Shown piece by piece: positions 24,793-37,462 of a DNA stretch of 64,000 nt (position 1 is its first letter; each line of letters opens with the position of its first letter). A program made the translations under genes and the position numbers. Origin of the DNA: Heterostelium multicystogenum (taxonomy: Eukaryota > Evosea > Eumycetozoa > Acytosteliales > Acytosteliaceae); the NCBI GenBank assembly GCA_003667245.1, contig RCNN01000083.1, forward strand, positions 1-64,000, in the 5' to 3' direction. The notes beneath the pieces were generated by a model. That model was not told the origin of the DNA, did not search any database, and saw only the letters and a program-made list of their open reading frames with translations.

Positions 24793-25375
24793 ATGAAGTA
24801 CCTTTTTGTTGCTGTTTATTTTAATGTTGGCTGTTGTCAATGCTGACATCTGGTCCAGCTGTGGAACTGCCAATGACAAGGTAAATAAGCTCATTTTCCT
24901 AAAACATTATTGCACTGTCTGCGAGAATATCTGTTGATTAACATGAACATGCTTTTGTTTTCTTTTGTTTTTGATAATCAGTTCCAAATTGACACTGTTA
25001 CCATCACTCCAGACCCCCCTGTCAAGGGTCAAACTGTTGTCATCCTCTGCTTCTGGTGTATTGTCTGAAACCTTGACTGGTGGTAATGCCCACATTCTTG
25101 TCAAGTACGGATTCATCACCATCTTAAACAAGGATGAAGATATTTGCCAATCAAGTTCACCAGTCCCATGCCCAATCGAAGCCGGTCCACTCAACAAGAC
25201 CGTCTCTATTGATATCCCATCCAACGTTCCCAAGTGTTCCTACAAGGCCAACGTCCGTCCACTGATACTTCCAAACAATGAAATCGCCTGTATCAATGTT
25301 GACCTCCCACTTCTAAACATCTATATTTTGGTCGACCAAAAATCTTCCTACTACAATGATCAAATCAATTTTTAG
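24793..25375 (+). CDS. Secreted ML-domain (NPC2/MD-2-like) lipid-binding protein, copy 1
   Basis: A signal peptide (MKYLFVAV..., broken by one base) ends at NADIWSSCG, the typical ML-domain start. TVTITPDPPVKG, GGNAHILVKYGF, CPIEAGPLNKT and EIACINVDLPL follow, with the paired cysteines of the fold. ML proteins bind single lipids or sterols in the lumen or outside the cell. The intron is at about 24880-24981. Frame shifts lie near 24815, 25045 and 25265, and the stop is displaced: by comparison with copy 2 the protein should end near 25315. It is the first of three tandem same-strand copies. Confidence 0.82.
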
Positions 25376-25807
25376 CTTCGAATAGATAATATTTAGCAAT
25401 TTATTAGTTCCTATCAATATACAATCAATAAATTAATATATAATAATTTTATCAGTTATATTTTGTCAAAAAAAACAAACACAACTAGATAGAATACCAA
25501 ACTGAAAAAAACTAAACAATTCACCCATTTCCCATTTAAAATTTATTTTCAAAAACAATCAACAAAACAGAAAAATTCTTTGCAAATTTTCTCTGGTGAA
25601 AAATAAGTCGTTTTTTTCACCAAAGATGCCATCTTTTGGGTTTTGGATGACATCCTGGTATTAGAATAGCTGTTTAGATATTTTGTTTTTTTCTGGTATA
25701 AAACAAACAGAAATTTGCACAGACTGTTTAAAACAAACTCTCTACACTTCAAGTACTCATTCCTTTCTATCAATAGACTCTTACAATTTATCTATTTATA
25801 AATAATC
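25376..25807. other. Spacer between ML-domain copies 1 and 2
   Basis: About 430 bp, with A- and T-rich runs. The minus-strand frame at 25549-25773 is a composition artefact. TATTTATAAATAATC directly precedes the copy 2 start codon. Confidence 0.5.
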
Positions 25808-26237
25808 ATGAAATCAATTAGTTTTGATCGTTCTTACCGTATTGTTGTTGTCAGTTGCAAATGCTGACATCTGGTCCAACTGTGGAAATGCCGATGATAT
25901 TTTCCAAATTTCCACAGTCACAATCATCCCAGATCCACCTGTCAAAGGAAATAACTTGACTGTTGCCATCGATGGTACTTTGTCACAAACTTTGGAAAGG
26001 AGGTAATGCCCATCTCACTGTCAAGTATGGTTTCATCCCCATCATCAACAAGGACCAACCAATCTGCGATTCAAACTCAATACTCCCATGCCCAATCGAA
26101 GCCGGTCCACTCTCCAAGACTTTTGAAACCGTCATCCCAAGCAACACACCATCTGGAACATACAAGGCCAATCTTGTTCTCTCCGACACCAACAATCCAT
26201 CAAATCGCATGCATCAAACGTCAACCTCAAGCTTTAA
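25808..26237 (+). CDS. Secreted ML-domain (NPC2/MD-2-like) protein, copy 2
   Basis: Start MKSISL at 25808, then a hydrophobic signal sequence (IVLTVLLLSVANA) and the mature N terminus DIWSNCGNADDIFQIS. Shared ML features with copy 1: TVTIIPDPPVKG, GGNAHLTVKYGF, LPCPIEAGPLSKT and a C terminus reading IACI-NVNLKL-stop. There is no intron in the body. One-base shifts occur near 25824, 26001, 26190 and 26217. The protein, about 140 residues, is very similar to copy 1, indicating tandem duplication. Confidence 0.85.
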
Positions 26238-26901
26238 TTTCTATTTTTATTTAAAACAAATTAACATAATATAAATTCTATTTCATTCATTTGAAATGAA
26301 TGATCTTATCAAACTGTCTTGGAATGGTAGTTGTTAATTTAATCACTTAACTTCTATTTAGATGAATCTGATCTTATTTTAGAATATAATATTGTAGTTT
26401 ATTTATACAACTTTGGAGATATTAAATCTAGATTCATTGGAATTGAAACTGATGTAACTTTACTCATTAGTTAGAACCCAAGAAATTTAATGTACACATA
26501 GTAATTAAACTTAAATCAAGTAATAAATGTACAGTTCATATCTTTTAAGTTTTGTAGTATTCTGTGTTTTGGTAATTAACTGACTGTTCTTTTTTATTTT
26601 CGTCCACTTTCACACTTGATTTTTTATGTCTTTTTATTGGGGTTATTTGATTACTTCACTTTAGGTATATCTTAAACTGCTACATCAAGAAAATACAATT
26701 AATATAAATCTAGTTATATTATCAGATATTAATAGTATACAAATAAGAATGAAAGATTTAAAATAAACAGATTAAATATTATTAGATTTAAATCAAAATA
26801 AAATTAATAAAATAATAATTTTTATCATTTTGGAAAAGTATTAAAACAGAGTTTAGTATCTTCATTTATATCATTCTTAAATATTAAATTTTCATTATAA
26901 A
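26238..26901. other. Spacer between ML-domain copies 2 and 3
   Basis: About 660 bp of AT-rich sequence with no recognisable gene. Confidence 0.5.
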
Positions 26902-27350
26902 ATGAAGTTACTATTATTCTTAAGTTTAGTATTGGTTTTTGCCTTTGTTCATGGTCATGAAGAAGAGACTCTTGCTAAATATTGGAGTAGTTGTGGCCCT
27001 TCTGATAAATTCACAATCAACGATGTATTTTAACTCCATATCCTCCAGTGCGTGGAAAAAATATCAAAATTACCGTTGATGGTACTTCAAAAATTGGATT
27101 AACTGCAGGAAATATTGTCATTACAACAATTGTCCCTGGTGGAAATGAAATGAAGCAAACTCATCCTATTTGCCAAACAATCTCGAAAAAAGATTGTAAA
27201 AGCATTGAAGTTGGACATTTTAGAAAGGATTTTGATTTTCCAGTGCCAGAGCAATCTCCTGCAGGAACCTATAAAACCAAAGTTCAACTTTTTACTGACA
27301 GGAATGTTCTAATTACTTGCTTCAATTTAGATATAACCTTACCTAGATAA
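26902..27350 (+). CDS. Secreted ML-domain-like protein, copy 3 (divergent)
   Basis: Signal peptide MKLLLFLSLVLVFAFVHGHE, then YWSSCGPSDKFTIND; one base shift at about 27030 joins it to LTPYPPVRGKNIKITVDG. Later parts are GGNEMKQTHPICQT, EVGHFRKDFDFPVPEQSPAG and VLITCFNLDITLPR-stop. The ML layout (N-terminal Cys, a PPV-G strand, paired Cys, Ser-Pro-Ala-Gly-Thr-Tyr turn, final strand) is the same as in copies 1 and 2, but the sequence has diverged, and the CPIEAGPL block is replaced by CKSIEVGHF. Probably an older duplicate with a different ligand. Confidence 0.75.
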
Positions 27351-27397
27351 GAAATAAATAAAGCGTTCGCTGTCTGTCTAAAGAATTTAGTGTATGA

Positions 27398-29199
27398 TTA
27401 ATTTAATAGCATTTTCAATTGATAGGTATCTGAAATGAATCCACCAATCATGTAGTTGAGTGCAATAAAGTTGTTTTCTTCAAGTCTTCTGATTGTTACT
27501 TGGCCATGTTTCTCTGTGTTTACAATTATTGTTTTAATTCCCGATGAAATGCCAGTGAGTGAGTGATCGTTAAAGAATGATGGACCAACCTCAAGAGTCA
27601 AATTATTGTTTGATTTGTTCAAGTAATCTATACATACGGCATACTTGGAAAATCTACCTTTGTATGTGTTTGAGAGTTTCAAATACTTTAGAGATAGAGG
27701 AATGGAATTAAAGTTGAAATGTAAATCTTTCTTTAAAATCAATTCAAGCTCTTTCAGATTAGGTGGAAGAACATCTTTGTCGAATGAATGTTGGTCTTCA
27801 TCGCTTTTGAGGTGAATTATTTTAAGTGAGCTTGGCAGTACACCCTTTTCGATTGGACCTAAATATGAAGAAGTGAAATAGAGTTCCTCTAGAGTGTCGG
27901 GAAGGTCATTTGGCTTCAATGTGATTTTGAGGTATTGGTTACCAACTCTTAGAACTCTAAGACCATGGTGTAGAAGATTTTTTTTTTAATCAAGTTGCCA
28001 AAAGAATCGACCTCTGTGAATTCTAGAGTTTCAATGGTTGGAGGAATAACCAGACTTGTGTGGCTAGTAAAGTATCCTTTGAATGTAAGATTTTTGATGG
28101 ATGGAGGAATATCTTTGATATCTGGTGCGATATCTCTTTTATAGAGTATCGTTAGAGTTTCAACTGATGGTGGAATCAACGTAAAAGACTGTTCGGCTGG
28201 ATAGTATTTTAGTTCCTTTAGATTTGGAGCTTGTGATAGATCTGGGAGAAAAGTTCCATTATTATCACTGTGATTTGAGAACATGCTTATTTCAAAGGAT
28301 TCAAGAGAATCTGGAAGGTAGTCGACAGTCTCTGGTCTTATGATACGTATGCAAAAATGCTTGAGAAAAGGAGGAATTTGTGATTTTCTATTTACAGGAA
28401 AATTCATGTTGTGGTTGAAACTTAAGGAAGTTACAGAGGTTGGGAACAATCCATCATATATGGGGAGTTGAACAAAAAGCCAAATTCAATTCTTTGAATT
28501 CCATGTGAAAAGACACCTACTTCTAAAATTTGATTGAAGGAGAATCCAAACGCCACGGATTTTAATGAATTAGGGAAAACTCCAAAGGGTATTGGGCTAT
28601 TGAATTGACCAAGAATACTTAGGTCTTCCAATGTATCTGGGAAACAGCCAGGAGTCAACTCCAAATCTTGATCTAAAGTGGTTAAATGTATCGTCACCAA
28701 TCTTGTTTCTTTCAGCGCAAGCTGTTTAATCCTAATGCCATTAATAATTAGATGTGTAATATATTGATATCTGGGATCACCTATTGGTGGATTATAATGA
28801 TTAAATTCTAATTGTTTTTTGTATTAAATAGATATGTTATGATAGTATTAGAATGTGTAGTATAGTGAGTAGCTATAGTGAATAGAATTCCATACCGAGG
28901 TAGTCATGAAATCCAGTTTGATTGTATTGAAAATGATGCTCTGCTTTATTGATATATTTGATAGATCTATTGGTTCGCTTTGATAGTGTAGATTCAAAGA
29001 TTGGTTTATATGACTTCATTGATATTGATTTAGGATTACAATATCTGATTTCATTCGGATTGAATTGTATATACTTTAATCTATTTTCGTATAACTTCTT
29101 GCAAACCAAACTTAAACATATTCTATCAATGATCGAAAGATCATTTTCAAAAAGTAATACATTGTCTTTAAGTATAATTATTGATAATCTATCTAACAT
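27398..29199 (-). CDS. FNIP-repeat (leucine-rich-repeat-like) protein with F-box-like N terminus
   Basis: Exon 1 (29199-28896) encodes an F-box-like start, MLDRLSIIILKDNV, then IDRICLSLVCKKLYENR, typical of dictyostelid FNIP proteins. After an intron (28732-28895), exon 2 carries about ten repeats of the FNIP/LRR type (LPDSLESFEIS, IPPSIKNLTFKG, LPPNLKELELI, IPLSLKYLKLSN, LPSSLKIIHLKS). It ends with the family-like tail TIRRLEENNFIALN. Shifts lie near 28455 and 27965. This is a very large lineage-specific family; the probable role is substrate recognition in SCF-type ubiquitin ligases, which is inference from the family. Confidence 0.85.
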
Positions 29200-29591
29200 T
29201 CTTAATATAATTAATTAAACTAAAATATTTATTTCATCAGAAAAGTAGATATATATATTGAAATGCTAATGATCATTAGCCCATCGAACTCAGCCACGAT
29301 TTAATTAATCATTTTTTTGGGTTTGTCAAATTTAAGCTCTTTCTAAAAATAAAAATTCATTGAATTTTCTTCAATACTAATTTTTGGTTGGATTTTATAA
29401 AAAACAAAGAACTAAAAAGCTGAATTATTTAATTAATCTTATTTATATTATAAATAGTAATATTATACAATTTTATTTTATATTTCAATCCAAAAAATAG
29501 TTATATTTTATGGTGAAGAGTTTAATATTAATACATAAAATGATTAAATATGTCATTTGATTTAGTTGATTGTCATAGTAATACAAGTTTT

Positions 29592-29919
29592 TTAAAATTC
29601 AAATGGAATTTCTATTGTGAAAAAGTATCTAAGATGTACATAAATAGTCAATGGGATCTGTTTATCCTCCCATTTTCTTTTTGGTGTAAAGAATTGGTTG
29701 CCCCAGCCTTGAGTTGAAATTTCACTTTGTCCCAACATACTGTTTTGGGAAGAGTGTATGTTGACTTGATTACTGGATGACATGCCAGAAACAAATAAAT
29801 TTTGTAGACTTGAAAGATTTTCTAAATTTTTAAAAAGATGAAGATGAATTAGTATTTGATCTCAATTTGTAATTTGAATAAGATAATCTTTATAAATAGA
29901 AAAACATACTGAATAACAT
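29592..29919 (-). CDS. Small unrecognised protein with a very short first exon
   Basis: A 10-nt first exon (29919-29910, ATGTTATTCA) can be spliced through a GTATGT donor and an AAATTTAG acceptor (intron about 29823-29909) into MLFKNLSSLQNLFVSGM. Then comes a Ser/Gln/Asn-rich segment, ending QGWGNQFFTPKRKWEDKQIP and a hydrophobic tail to the stop at 29592. The part near 29640 could contain another intron. About 79 residues; no family recognised. The AT-rich neighbours lack such a frame, which supports coding potential. Confidence 0.4.
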
Positions 29920-32900
29920 GATTTTGTTTTACAAATTATTATTATTACAAGTAATTAGTTTTACAGATATAAATAAATGATTATTATTATTATTATTATT
30001 AAAGTAAACTGATCTTAATATTTAATTTAATCATTGGTATAAATAGTTGACTGAATGGAGTGAGGATTGTTCGATCGTAATTTGGATTGCTTTTAAATTA
30101 AAAGTCAATACTACTAACTTCAATGCCAAACTATTAATTATTGTAAATTTGTGTACACCATGCATAAGATTGTTAAGTTTTTCATGAAAACAAGTGTCTT
30201 TATATTAGCTAACTTGAAGGGTGAAGTGGTTGTTGTGATGCGGTGTTCTGATGTGTGAAGTTTTCACTCGAACCACAATTTGTCATCCAAATCCACCTCC
30301 ATGATCATCATCATCATTATCATCATCATTAAATTGTATATAATTTAATTAATCTTGATTACACTAAATTTAGTGATAAATAGACACACTTGTGATACAC
30401 TAACTTTAAATATTACTCTACCTCACGATTCTGATGTGAGGGGAGATGGATATGGATGATGTGCTTACTTTGTACAGAATTAAAAAAACGTACGAACGTT
30501 CGTATATGCTAAAACACAAAAATAATTGTACTGTTTGTGTGATTCAAACTAATTAGGATAGGTTGGATGGATCAGAAAGTGTTTGATTGTAAATCGATGG
30601 TCATCTTTAATAAAAGATAGGTGGTAACTGACAATATTTTCTTTGTAAAATTGTTAACCATTTGAAGTTCATATGAACTTTTTGCTAAGAATATATTAAT
30701 ATATATCCTCCCTATCTTACACACTGTAAGTTAAAGACAACCAATGTTTGATCTATCTTTAATTAGAAATACGAGCAAGTAGACAGGAGTGTAACCTCAA
30801 CTTCCAAATAGTGTAAAAGTAGTTAAATATTCAAAGATTTATGATATAAGAACAGTATAACAATGAAATGAAATTATATTTATAGGAATAGATGTAGATT
30901 TGTTGGAATTTTTCCTGACAATCTGTTGTATTTTAATGTAAAACATTGAAGTGTGATGTATGTGGAGTGGAGAATATATATATTTGGGTTGAAAATTTTG
31001 ACAGGAGTGGTTAGAGTGAGTGATGTTAGCAACAAGTGATACATCATACATTGATGTGATCAAAGTTCGTTGTTTGTGAGTAAGCAATTCTATATTTTTA
31101 TAATTTCAGAGAATGTTTAAATTTTATTTTATATTCCATAAATATTATTATTACTATTATTTGTATGGAAATATCTCATATTAAATGATTATTATTGTTA
31201 TTAATACTATTTTATACCTACTAAATAACATGATTAGATTTGATTTTATTTAATTTAATATTAGTTAATTTTTATTACAAGTAATTAGATTATAAATAAA
31301 TAAATTATTGTATAATATATATATTTGGTTTGGATTAGGGATATATTTTAAATATTTGTATTTGTTATGATGTGGAAATAATCAGTTTTAAAACTGGGAT
31401 GATATTTATAATCAAATCTTTTATGTTGATTATGATTATGTTTTTGTTAAAGAAATATCTTCAAGTAATTCGATTGGTGTGTTGTAGCATAGAACAGGAT
31501 TTCCAAAAGACAGGCAGTTCAATAACTTTGATTTGAATTTTATTGGTTGGAACGATGAGAATTGGATACACAATCATATGACAGTCCAGGTGTTTTGACA
31601 CTCAACCCAATTACACACAGTTTTACTTCTAATATGGTGTATGGTTTGGTTGATTGAAAGGATTGTTTCCAATTAAGTTAATTGGTGTTTGATTGTGTAT
31701 TGTGAGTTGAATTTGATAGATTTAGATGTGTGATGTGATGTGATGATATCGATGGCAATGTGTGAAAGAAGTGAGGTGAAAGTGAACAGATAGTTTATTA
31801 ATACCGAAAAAACAACAACTAATCAATCCTCTTAGTTGATCGGATTGTTGTTGACTGAATTTATAAGAAAGTGTATATTAAAAAAGTTGATTGGATATAT
31901 AGTGCGGTGGTGGTTATAACAAACTATTAGAAGAAGTTTAAATATCAAGTGTCATCTCAATTTTATACAACACCACTGTTGATCAATTGAACAACGTAAT
32001 TGTCTATTCGAACGGACTTGAAGATGAGCTGCATCAATAATGTTAATGTAGACTGGTCTGTCAGAATAAACAATAACATCTCTTCTCAATTAATTGATAA
32101 CAGATGTGATGAGATGTGATATGGTGTTTTGTTAACCATTAACAATTATCATTATCATTAGTTTAGTATTTTCTTGGATCAATCATTGCTTCCAATTATT
32201 TTGAATAGACTTTTTTTAGTGTTGTTGTACAATTGTTGATTTGTAGGACTGGCACTCTTACTGGAACAAAGAATTAATTAATTAGGATAATCAGAACTAT
32301 TTAACGACATTCTCATAACTATATGAATATCTGTACAATTTAGAGCCTTTTGATTTAATTTGAATAGGAGTATACCTTTTATAAGAATAAGGTTTGTATT
32401 AACTGTTGAAGTTTGGATGTGATATTGATATGATACTACATTATGAGTTATAGTGTAGTTAACTAATGAGCAGTACTTAACAAGTTGACATCTATGGCAT
32501 TAATTAATTAGAATTCATTGGTTTATTAATAATTAGCATCTATTACATCTATTACATCTATTACATCTACTAGTAGTTAGTTTGATGTGTGATCAAACAG
32601 TTAATTAAAAATTTATAATTTTTGATAATAAATAATGATTTTCTATTAAAATGCATCCTTTAAATTCAAACTTTTATAAACTCGTTTATTGTTGCTATAA
32701 ACTATTGTTATATTTTGTTATGATTTGGTTTGATTGGATTAAATCTGATTAGTTTGTGATTATAGTATAGAAATAATATAAAAAACTAGTTTGATAAACA
32801 CCTGATTTATTATAACAACTATTGGTATAATCTAATATATATTAGAGATTGATATCTATCTTTTGATTGAGATTAATTTATCCATATTTTTATAAATATG

Positions 32901-33174
32901 GTAATTGATCAAATAACTTCCTTATTTAGTCAGTCTAATCGCCCAGATTGGTTAGGTGTCAAAAGAAATTCAAATCTTTGACAATTCAAATTCATTTTTG
33001 TAACGACTCAAAAAATAATCCGATTTGCACATATCTTTAGCAACTAATTATTTATTAGAGACATAGATACTGACTTACTTATTTACTTGACAATCTATAT
33101 ATATCTTGTTATTTCAAATCAAATTCACGAGATAGTTCAACCTTTGGACAATACATATATATATTAATGATATA
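29920..33174. other. Long gene-poor region (3.2 kb)
   Basis: No coding region with plausible composition was found on either strand. It contains AT-rich homopolymer and TTAT runs, a 14-bp CpG-rich palindrome at 30491-30504, ATCATCATC microsatellite sequence at about 30302-30335, and a 9-bp tandem repeat at 32537-32569. No RNA gene was identified by eye. Confidence 0.5.
32537..32569. repeat. 9-bp tandem repeat (CATCTATTA)n
   Basis: Three full copies of CATCTATTA and a partial fourth in gene-free sequence. No function is suggested. Confidence 0.85.
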
Positions 33175-34313
33175 ATGTCAACACCACAGAAACAGTCACA
33201 ACATGAAAGAAGAACTATAAGAAGAGAATACAGAACCCTCATTCAGGAAACTCTTGGTAGGTTTATTCATCCCTATATCTTATCATATCACCCTATTGTA
33301 TGTAATAATGATAACACTGAACTAATAATAGTATAATTACATTTGTAATATAGCAAATAAACAAGATCTTATTCAACCAGATAGTCATGGTCTGTTAAAT
33401 ATTATAAAGAAAAGTGATGAATTATATAGAAAAGGTAAATTTACTATAACTTTATTGTTTATTTTGCTATTATTATTATTGTATGCAGTATTAACAGCTT
33501 GATATGTTTACTATTTGTAGTACAATTACCAAGAGAGGCTGCCCTTGATTCGGAGCTACTGAGTTTGGCTTCGCAGTTTGGTTTTGAGCAAGCACAGAGA
33601 TTCAAGGTTACTCCCAGCTCTTTCGATACAGTCAATTTCATTACGAGATTGAGAAACTCGCTGGTACAGCTTGGTGAAGATAATGAGGTTACTGAAGATG
33701 GTTGGAATAGGTTTGGTGAGAAAGTAGCACAAAAATATAATGAAGTACCTGCATTTGACTTTATGTATGGTCCAATGAATATCGAAATTGTCGAGAAGAC
33801 GAGAAGAGCACCAGTTAGACGTACTAAAGATGATACTTCAAAGACCGAAACTGCAGAAAAGATTGACGACTCGACAAAGATGGTTGCCGAGTCAACGAGT
33901 GGTCGTGTGCAAGCAATGAAGACCTACATCGAGAAGAAGAAGAAGGTCGATTTTATGGATATGATTACAGATCAACAATCGTTTTCGCGTACCGTCGAGA
34001 ATATCTTTTACTTTTCCTTTTTGCTAAAAGACGGACAGGCCAAGCTGACGACAGACCCAATCACTGGCATCCTCTACATCGAGGTGTCGCAACCTCCCGA
34101 CGAATCCGATTACACCACTGGTAAAGCGAAGCAGAAGCACTCCATCATTAAAATGGACTATGAAACTTGGGTAGAATGGAAGAAATTATCCAATCCACTT
34201 TCAGATTTCGATATTGAGGCACTAGCCAAAGAAGCAATGAAGCAACAACAAATCCAAAATCTAATCCAAACATCACAAGACTCAGAGAGGCAAAACAAAA
34301 GACAAAAAACATA
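33175..34313 (+). CDS. nse4: NSE4, kleisin subunit of the SMC5/6 complex
   Basis: Three exons (introns 33257-33353 and 33435-33520) give one uninterrupted frame of about 318 residues. The N-terminal helix (ERRTIRREYRTLIQETLANK) is the part that contacts the SMC5/6 neck. The C-terminal Nse4 domain is clear: DMITDQQSFSRTVENIFYFS followed by FLLKDGQAKL and MDYETWVEWKKL. SMC5/6 is the nuclear complex for homologous-recombination repair and resolution of replication intermediates. The middle (VEKTRRAPVRRTKDD...) is charged and probably disordered, and the tail is Gln/Lys-rich. It converges with the HROB gene, 160 bp apart. Confidence 0.92.
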
Positions 34314-34472
34314 ATAAAGTATACCACCCAAACCAATCAATACACGTGCTTGTATTTGGTTAGATTATGTACATAGTATAGCGCAATTACAAATTGTCTA
34401 TTTATTTTAAATTTCCAAGAGTTGTCTTTAGCGTGTTCGTAGATGTCATTTTCCGCTCGAAGGTTGGAATAC

Positions 34473-36925
34473 TTAATTTTGAAGGTAATTTGAAATTTGG
34501 GTGTTGTTGTTGCTAGACACTTTGTTTGGCAGCTTTGGTTCTTCTCCAAAGTCAAAATCAAGATCAAGCTCATCATCACCTCTGTTATTGTCAGTTTCGC
34601 TATTTTTAGTTGAGAAATAACTTGAGGGTTGGAGAATTATTGGCTTAGTTGTACTTGCTGTGTTATGTGTTGGTATTGGGCTTGGAGTTGGTATAGGGGT
34701 AGGGAGTTTCGATGTTGGTATTACCGGTTTCAAAATTTTAATTGGTGTCTGTGAAGATGTTGATGACTGGCTGCTCGATTGTGACAATGGTAAAATCTTT
34801 GGTGTCAATGATACAGGTTTGATTGGAACAGGATTGGGCATAGGTTTACTGGCATTTGGAAGAGATAATAATTTAGGAGTGGTTGTAGATTGAGAGGATG
34901 AAGTTGGTTGATTTGCAGATGATTTCGGAACAGTTTCTTTGTTTTTAGGTTGTGGTAAGTCGATGTCTTTAGGTTGTTCCTGTATAAAATCTAAAATATC
35001 GGCATCTTTTGGATTTTGATTATTTCCACTCTCGGCTATACTGTTGTTGTGATTGTTGGTGTACCTATTCACAGGTGAATCTGCTACTTTATACCTGTTA
35101 TTGATATCATTCTTAGATTCAATCATTTTCACCTTGCTAACATCAGTTTTATACCTGTAGTTGCTTTCGCTTTTTTCTTCTGTTTTGGTTTCGCTGTCTA
35201 ATGTTTTGGCTTTAGGTTTTGGTTTGCTTTTAGAATATTTCTTTGCAGGAGGAGGTGGTGGAGGCATGCTGGTGTTCATTGAATCTGCTTGCAGCTTTTT
35301 CGCCATTTTCTTTTCCAACAATTCTTTTTCCACTTGCTCTTGAGTTCTGATCGGTATTTTCTGGTAAATTGATTTTGTGTCGTATGTAGATTCGTCTCCG
35401 ACGATGCTCTGAAAGAAATGTAAGTTAGAATCAAGTGGATTCTTATTCATTGGAAATACTGTTATTTGCTTACATTGAATTCATCGTTTGCTTCTTGTAC
35501 TCCTTGGTCGTTAGGTGAGAATACGTATTCGATGTTGGGAAGAACAATGTTTACATAGTGAGACGATGGTGTAGGGTTGAAAATCGATGTTTTCTTGAGT
35601 ACTAGTATCCAGCCATTTGATAGTTCCGGATAGTTTTCAGTGACAATCTTCTTTTGGATGGTGCCTTTCATTTCGCCTGATGGGTCGCTAATTACTGTTT
35701 CATAGTTGGACTCGGTGGCAACCAGTGACTTTATAATGACAACAAGCAAAGGTACCTTTTTCTGATAGCCTTCTCGCAATACATAGTCGATGTTATACTT
35801 TAACAGCAGTGGATTATCGTCTGCACTTCCGAATGGTGGAAGTCCACGCTGTTTTAACATTAGAACCCAAGGACCCTGACAATAGTTGACAGGAAACATA
35901 TCGTAGTTGTAAATGTCCTGAAGGTTAGTCTTCAAGAAGACCGATGGTTTGTTTTTACTATTACTGTTGTTACTGTCGTTACTATTGAAATTAAAGTCCT
36001 GTTGCTGGGGCTGTTTTACAATCGAATTAATTGGTATTTGTTTAGGCAATGAAGATAATGGTGGTAATGATCCAGCTGGACCTGGAAACTTTCTGGATGG
36101 TGTCATAACGACATCCTGTTGATACTGTTGCTGCTGTTGCTGTTGCTGTGGTATATGTACTGAGTTTTGTAAATCATTTTTCATTCTCTTTACAGGTGTT
36201 TGAAGGTGAGGTTGTCCTTGGTCATTATCATTATACAAAGTTTGTGGTATTTTAGGTGGAGTTATCGATTTGGTTGGCTGCTGTTGTTGTTGTTGTTTAT
36301 TTACATTATCTTGATTTGATGGACTAGTCTTTGCCTTCATGTTATTTGGTGAAATAGGAGGATTACTAGTTCTTTGATTCAAAAGCAAATCCTTAAGATC
36401 AGTTTTCTTGATTAAATCGCTTGTGTATTGAGATTGTTGAGTTATCGTATCTGAAAATTGTAATGATGCTTGTTGTTGAGGTCTATTGATTTGGTTTGGG
36501 GAAGTTGAGGGTTTAGAAATGGGTTTATTGGCCAATCCAACATGAGATGATTGACTTGATGTCTGACTTTGAGCTCCACTGATTCCATTGTTTCTACTGA
36601 TAGCAATTGGTTTAAATGGCATAGTGGTAGTCTGTTTAGAAGGTAGTAGTGACTTTGATTGTTTCGTTTGGGCTAGAATATTGGTTGTTGTATCATTATT
36701 ATCATTTTCATCGAAATCAAATTCAGAGGAGACATTCGCATTCACATTCAAATTCAAACTCTTCGTTATGCCAGTAACATTCGCAGTAGTAGTATTTGCA
36801 GTTGCAGTTGCAGTGGTTGTCTGTAGCTTGCTCTGATTTTGAGATTGCTTTAAAGTAGGATCAACAAAAGCAGGTATAGAATCACCAAAATCTAAACCAT
36901 CTAAATCTTCATCATCGTCAAACAT
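34473..36925 (-). CDS. HROB (C17orf53/MCM8IP) homologue, OB-fold recombination factor
   Basis: Start MFDDDEDLDGLDFGD at 36925; exon 1 to 35474, intron 35409-35473, exon 2 to 34473; about 795 residues and no frame breaks. A long Asn/Gln/Ser/Thr-rich N-terminal half precedes the conserved FPGPAGSLPPL motif. The OB-fold domain follows: NYCQGPWVLMLKQ, VPLLVVIIKSLVA, VISDPSGEMKGTIQKKIV, LKKTSIFNPTPSSHYVNIV, IEYVFSP. These correspond position by position to human HROB. HROB recruits the MCM8-MCM9 helicase for DNA synthesis in recombination repair. Exon 2 is a low-complexity Pro/Ser/Lys-rich tail ending in an acidic DDELDLDFDFGEEPKL patch. The neighbour NSE4 belongs to the same broad repair process. 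Confidence 0.87.
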
Positions 36926-37462
36926 TATCAATAGAATGTTGCTCTTCAATGTTATCTGATATTAATATGGTGGTAGTGGTGGGTTGGTAATAGTAATTGG
37001 CAATGAATCAGTTCAATTGAAAACTCCAAAACAAAACTTAAACTACAGCTAATTGCAGGTTGTACTCAAATTTATTGGAAATTAGCTTCCCAAGATGTAA
37101 CGTTGAAAATTTCAAAAATTTGAAATGAAATGAAACGAAAGAGTTAGCCATCAACATCATATATATATACAACTTGATAAACCAATCTTTATCAATCCAT
37201 CCTTCACATCTACATAATCTACAGCTATACATCAAATAAACACCTTGTATCAATAACAATAATACTTTACCATATTATTGTTAATATATATATTTATTCT
37301 ACAAAAGTATCTGAAATCATCATCAAACAGCTTTAAAGCTAATCATATAAATAGTAGTAGTAGTTTTGTAAGTTAATATCATCTTAATATTACTTACTTA
37401 TAGTAAAAAGTGTTATAACAAACAAAACTAATACCTATTGAAACAGTGACAATAGACTAGCA
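36926..37462. other. Shared 5' flank of HROB and TOM7
   Basis: A divergent promoter region of about 540 bp. It has TA-rich stretches (TATATATATA at about 37160-37169 and 37283-37292) and no gene. The minus-strand frame at 37038-37259 has no credible features. Confidence 0.5.

Noticed and set aside
29920..33174. Transposon or retroelement in the gene-poor stretch
   Set aside because: No terminal repeats, reverse transcriptase, integrase or transposase motifs could be read on either strand.
36588..36836. Plus-strand hydrophobic frames over HROB
   Set aside because: Antisense shadows of Asn/Thr/Gln-rich codons in the HROB gene.
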